DNA of 5,777 nucleotides from JBBTQZ01 sp964489135. GTDB lineage: Bacteria; Patescibacteriota; Minisyncoccia; Phycocordibacterales; WO2-35-19. The stretch is from assembly GCA_964489135.1 (NCBI GenBank), contig CAZAXK010000026.1, positions 1-5,777 of the forward strand, written 5' to 3'. The translations under genes and the position numbers were made by a program. The notes beneath the pieces are model-generated. The model had not been told where the DNA came from and did no database searches. It saw nothing but the letters and a program-made list of their open reading frames with translations. Each line of letters begins with the position of its first letter. The first letter of the stretch is position 1. Shown here one piece after another: positions 4,668-5,777 of the stretch.

Positions 4668-5000
4668 TTACAACTTGTAGTGTGCGCGAATGTAATTCGC
4701 CAGTTGCTTGTATTCATAAGCGGCACGGTGCTGGTGGCGTTCCTCTTGTTTATTCTGACCCACCTCGGCGGCCTTTATGAGGCTGCTGGCCTCGTCGATA
4801 GCGAGTTTGGGCATTCGCTCAAGAATACCCCGCGCTACACGAAAGGAAATCGCCCAACCGCCGCCCGCGTAATCAGCAAGGGTCTCGATTAGCTCGGCAG
4901 GGGTGACCTGCTCCGCTTTGTCTAGCTCAATAAATTCCTTAGCCATAAGTCTTTCACCATCATACAGAAGAATTCTGTATTTGTCAACAGGTTTGGACAT
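4668..5000 (-). CDS. 110-residue protein of unknown function
   Basis: I do not recognise a family. The protein is soluble, with no signal peptide or membrane helix. Residues 1-28 (KYRILLYDGERLMAKEF) look like a short beta hairpin. About 30-85 alternate helices around a Gly-rich turn YAGGGWAISFRVARG (44-58), and the C-terminal 30 residues are a charged, Gln- and Lys-rich helix ending AHYKL. The ATG at 5000 lies 19 nt after the stop of the LOG-PCD gene, with no Shine-Dalgarno. An internal ATG (residue 19) has only a GGTGAAAG-like sequence before it, so the longer form is kept. Spacing and the downstream terminator place it as the last gene of the same transcript, which suggests but does not prove a linked role. 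It is unlikely to be a chance frame, as it lies between a coding neighbour and a matching terminator. Confidence 0.78.
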   Translation of the reverse strand: MSKPVDKYRILLYDGERLMAKEFIELDKAEQVTPAELIETLADYAGGGWAISFRVARGILERMPKLAIDEASSLIKAAEVGQNKQEERHQHRAAYEYKQLANYIRAHYKL

Positions 5001-5019
5001 TTGTAAATAGGAGATTCGG

Positions 5020-5777
5020 CTACCTTAGGATCTGGTCGATTTTGGAGGCGAGGATAAAGTCGTTCTCCGAAAGGCCGTCAATCGCGTGAGTTGAGATTTT
5101 GATCGTGACCTTTTTGTAGTCGTGCAGATTTAAATCGGGGTGATGATTCTCCTTCTCGGCGATATGGGCCACCTTGTCGAGAAAGTCGAACGCCTCATCG
5201 AAGCTTTTGAATTCGTAGGTCTTCTCGATGGCTTTATCGTCGAGGAGCATCCATTGATCGACACTTTTAAGATAATTTTCTGACTCGCTATGGGAGAAAG
5301 GCAGTGTGCCACCTTCGCAAGGGACGCAGCGTTTGCTGGCTAGGCCACTCAATGGCCCACTGTGGTTGTTGTTTTGCTCGACGGGAGCAAGCTTTTCGTC
5401 ATAAGCAAGGCCGATTCGTACTTGGGCTGACTTGATAATGGCGAGTATCTCCTCGTCATTATCAGTGATCGTGAAGAGACTTAGGTCTGGAGTATCGATA
5501 AATCCCTTGGTCTCGAGATTCTGGCGGAAGATCGTGCTCAGAATGCTCCAATATTCGGTACCGACGAGAATTATTGGAGCGGTCGGGATTTTGTGAGTTT
5601 GCATAAGGGTCAATATTTCCAAGAATTCATCCAAAGTACCGAACCCGCCAGGGAAGAAGACATACGCTTCAGCGGAGAAGGAGAGGCAGACCTTGCGACT
5701 GAAGAAGTAATGAAAAGTCATGAAGTCGGTAAGGTAGGGATTGGTTGCTTGCTCGTGAGGCAATTGGATATTGAGCC
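5020..5777 (-). CDS. Fusion: LOG-family nucleotide phosphoribohydrolase + pterin-4a-carbinolamine dehydratase (5' end outside the window)
   Basis: The frame is open to the window edge, so the start is missing; a TTG at 5763 is internal, since the codons before it read LNIQ, as in the LOG motif LNIELPHEQ. Counting from that codon, residues 1-110 are the C-terminal part of a LOG/TIGR00730 Rossmann protein: LPHEQ at the start, FHYFFSRK (18-24, catalytic-type R23) and FPGGFGTLDE (37-46, catalytic E46). Such enzymes split nucleoside 5'-monophosphates into base and ribose 5-phosphate. A linker (111-139) leads to a complete pterin-4a-carbinolamine dehydratase domain (140-247): RCVPCEGG (145-152), then ENHHPD (205-210) and THAIDGLSENDF (225-236), the known active-site histidine pattern. 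That enzyme recycles 4a-hydroxytetrahydrobiopterin; its true substrate here is uncertain. Both halves retain their key residues and share one frame without interruption, so this looks like a genuine cytosolic fusion. The 110-residue gene follows 19 nt after the stop. Confidence 0.9.
   Translation of the reverse strand, partial: LNIQLPHEQATNPYLTDFMTFHYFFSRKVCLSFSAEAYVFFPGGFGTLDEFLEILTLMQTHKIPTAPIILVGTEYWSILSTIFRQNLETKGFIDTPDLSLFTITDNDEEILAIIKSAQVRIGLAYDEKLAPVEQNNNHSGPLSGLASKRCVPCEGGTLPFSHSESENYLKSVDQWMLLDDKAIEKTYEFKSFDEAFDFLDKVAHIAEKENHHPDLNLHDYKKVTIKISTHAIDGLSENDFILASKIDQILR

Noticed and set aside
5761..5763. TTG start codon for the LOG-PCD gene
   Set aside because: Codons upstream of it continue the LOG motif (LNIQLPHEQ), so the true start lies beyond the window edge.
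1..5777. CRISPR array, insertion sequence or integration site
   Set aside because: I found no regularly spaced repeats, transposase or integrase gene, or terminal inverted repeats. The tRNA-Ala(GGC) 3' end is not repeated elsewhere in the window.

Overview
The window looks like chromosomal DNA of a Candidate Phyla Radiation (Patescibacteria) bacterium, probably of the Parcubacteria kind. This is inferred from the style of the stand-alone type IV secretion-type ATPase, several very small membrane or zinc-ribbon proteins, short intergenic gaps, and starts ranging from strong Shine-Dalgarno to apparently leaderless. No 16S or ribosomal protein gene is present, so the placement is tentative. The standard code fits: the seven visible stops are five TAG and two TAA, and no long frame is interrupted by TGA.

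Layout. 1-265: a strong intrinsic terminator (9-44), then a hairpin-rich non-coding stretch (54-170) and a TATAAT box (208-213). 266-454 (+): a DUF378-type two-helix membrane protein, closed by a terminator (468-507). 581-3304 (+): a 907-residue VirD4/TraD/HerA-like P-loop ATPase. Its start was moved to 581 because an extended -10 box ends 8 nt before that ATG. It ends at a 16-bp palindromic terminator (3320-3340). 3453-3647 (-): a 64-residue orphan protein with its own promoter, Shine-Dalgarno and terminator, carrying a QLSLF peptide that matches the sliding-clamp-binding consensus. 3745-3820 (+): a canonical tRNA-Ala(GGC), divergent from that gene.

3856-5777 is all on the minus strand. In transcription order it holds a LOG-family phosphoribohydrolase fused to a pterin-4a-carbinolamine dehydratase (cut by the window's right edge), a 110-residue unknown protein and a terminator. 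Next come a 66-residue single-helix membrane protein and, 5 nt after its stop, a tRNA-like gene (4223-4323). Last is an 84-residue membrane-anchored four-cysteine protein with a textbook promoter and Shine-Dalgarno, then a terminator.

The most unusual item is the tRNA-like gene at 4223-4323. It folds as a full 7/4/5/5 cloverleaf with anticodon CGC (Ala) and the alanine determinant G3:U70. However, it carries a 33-nt variable region, as in class II tRNAs, has coupled changes at positions 18 and 55, and encodes no CCA. The second most interesting items are the LOG-PCD fusion and the clamp-motif microprotein. Gene functions are otherwise mixed, and no single pathway ties the window together.
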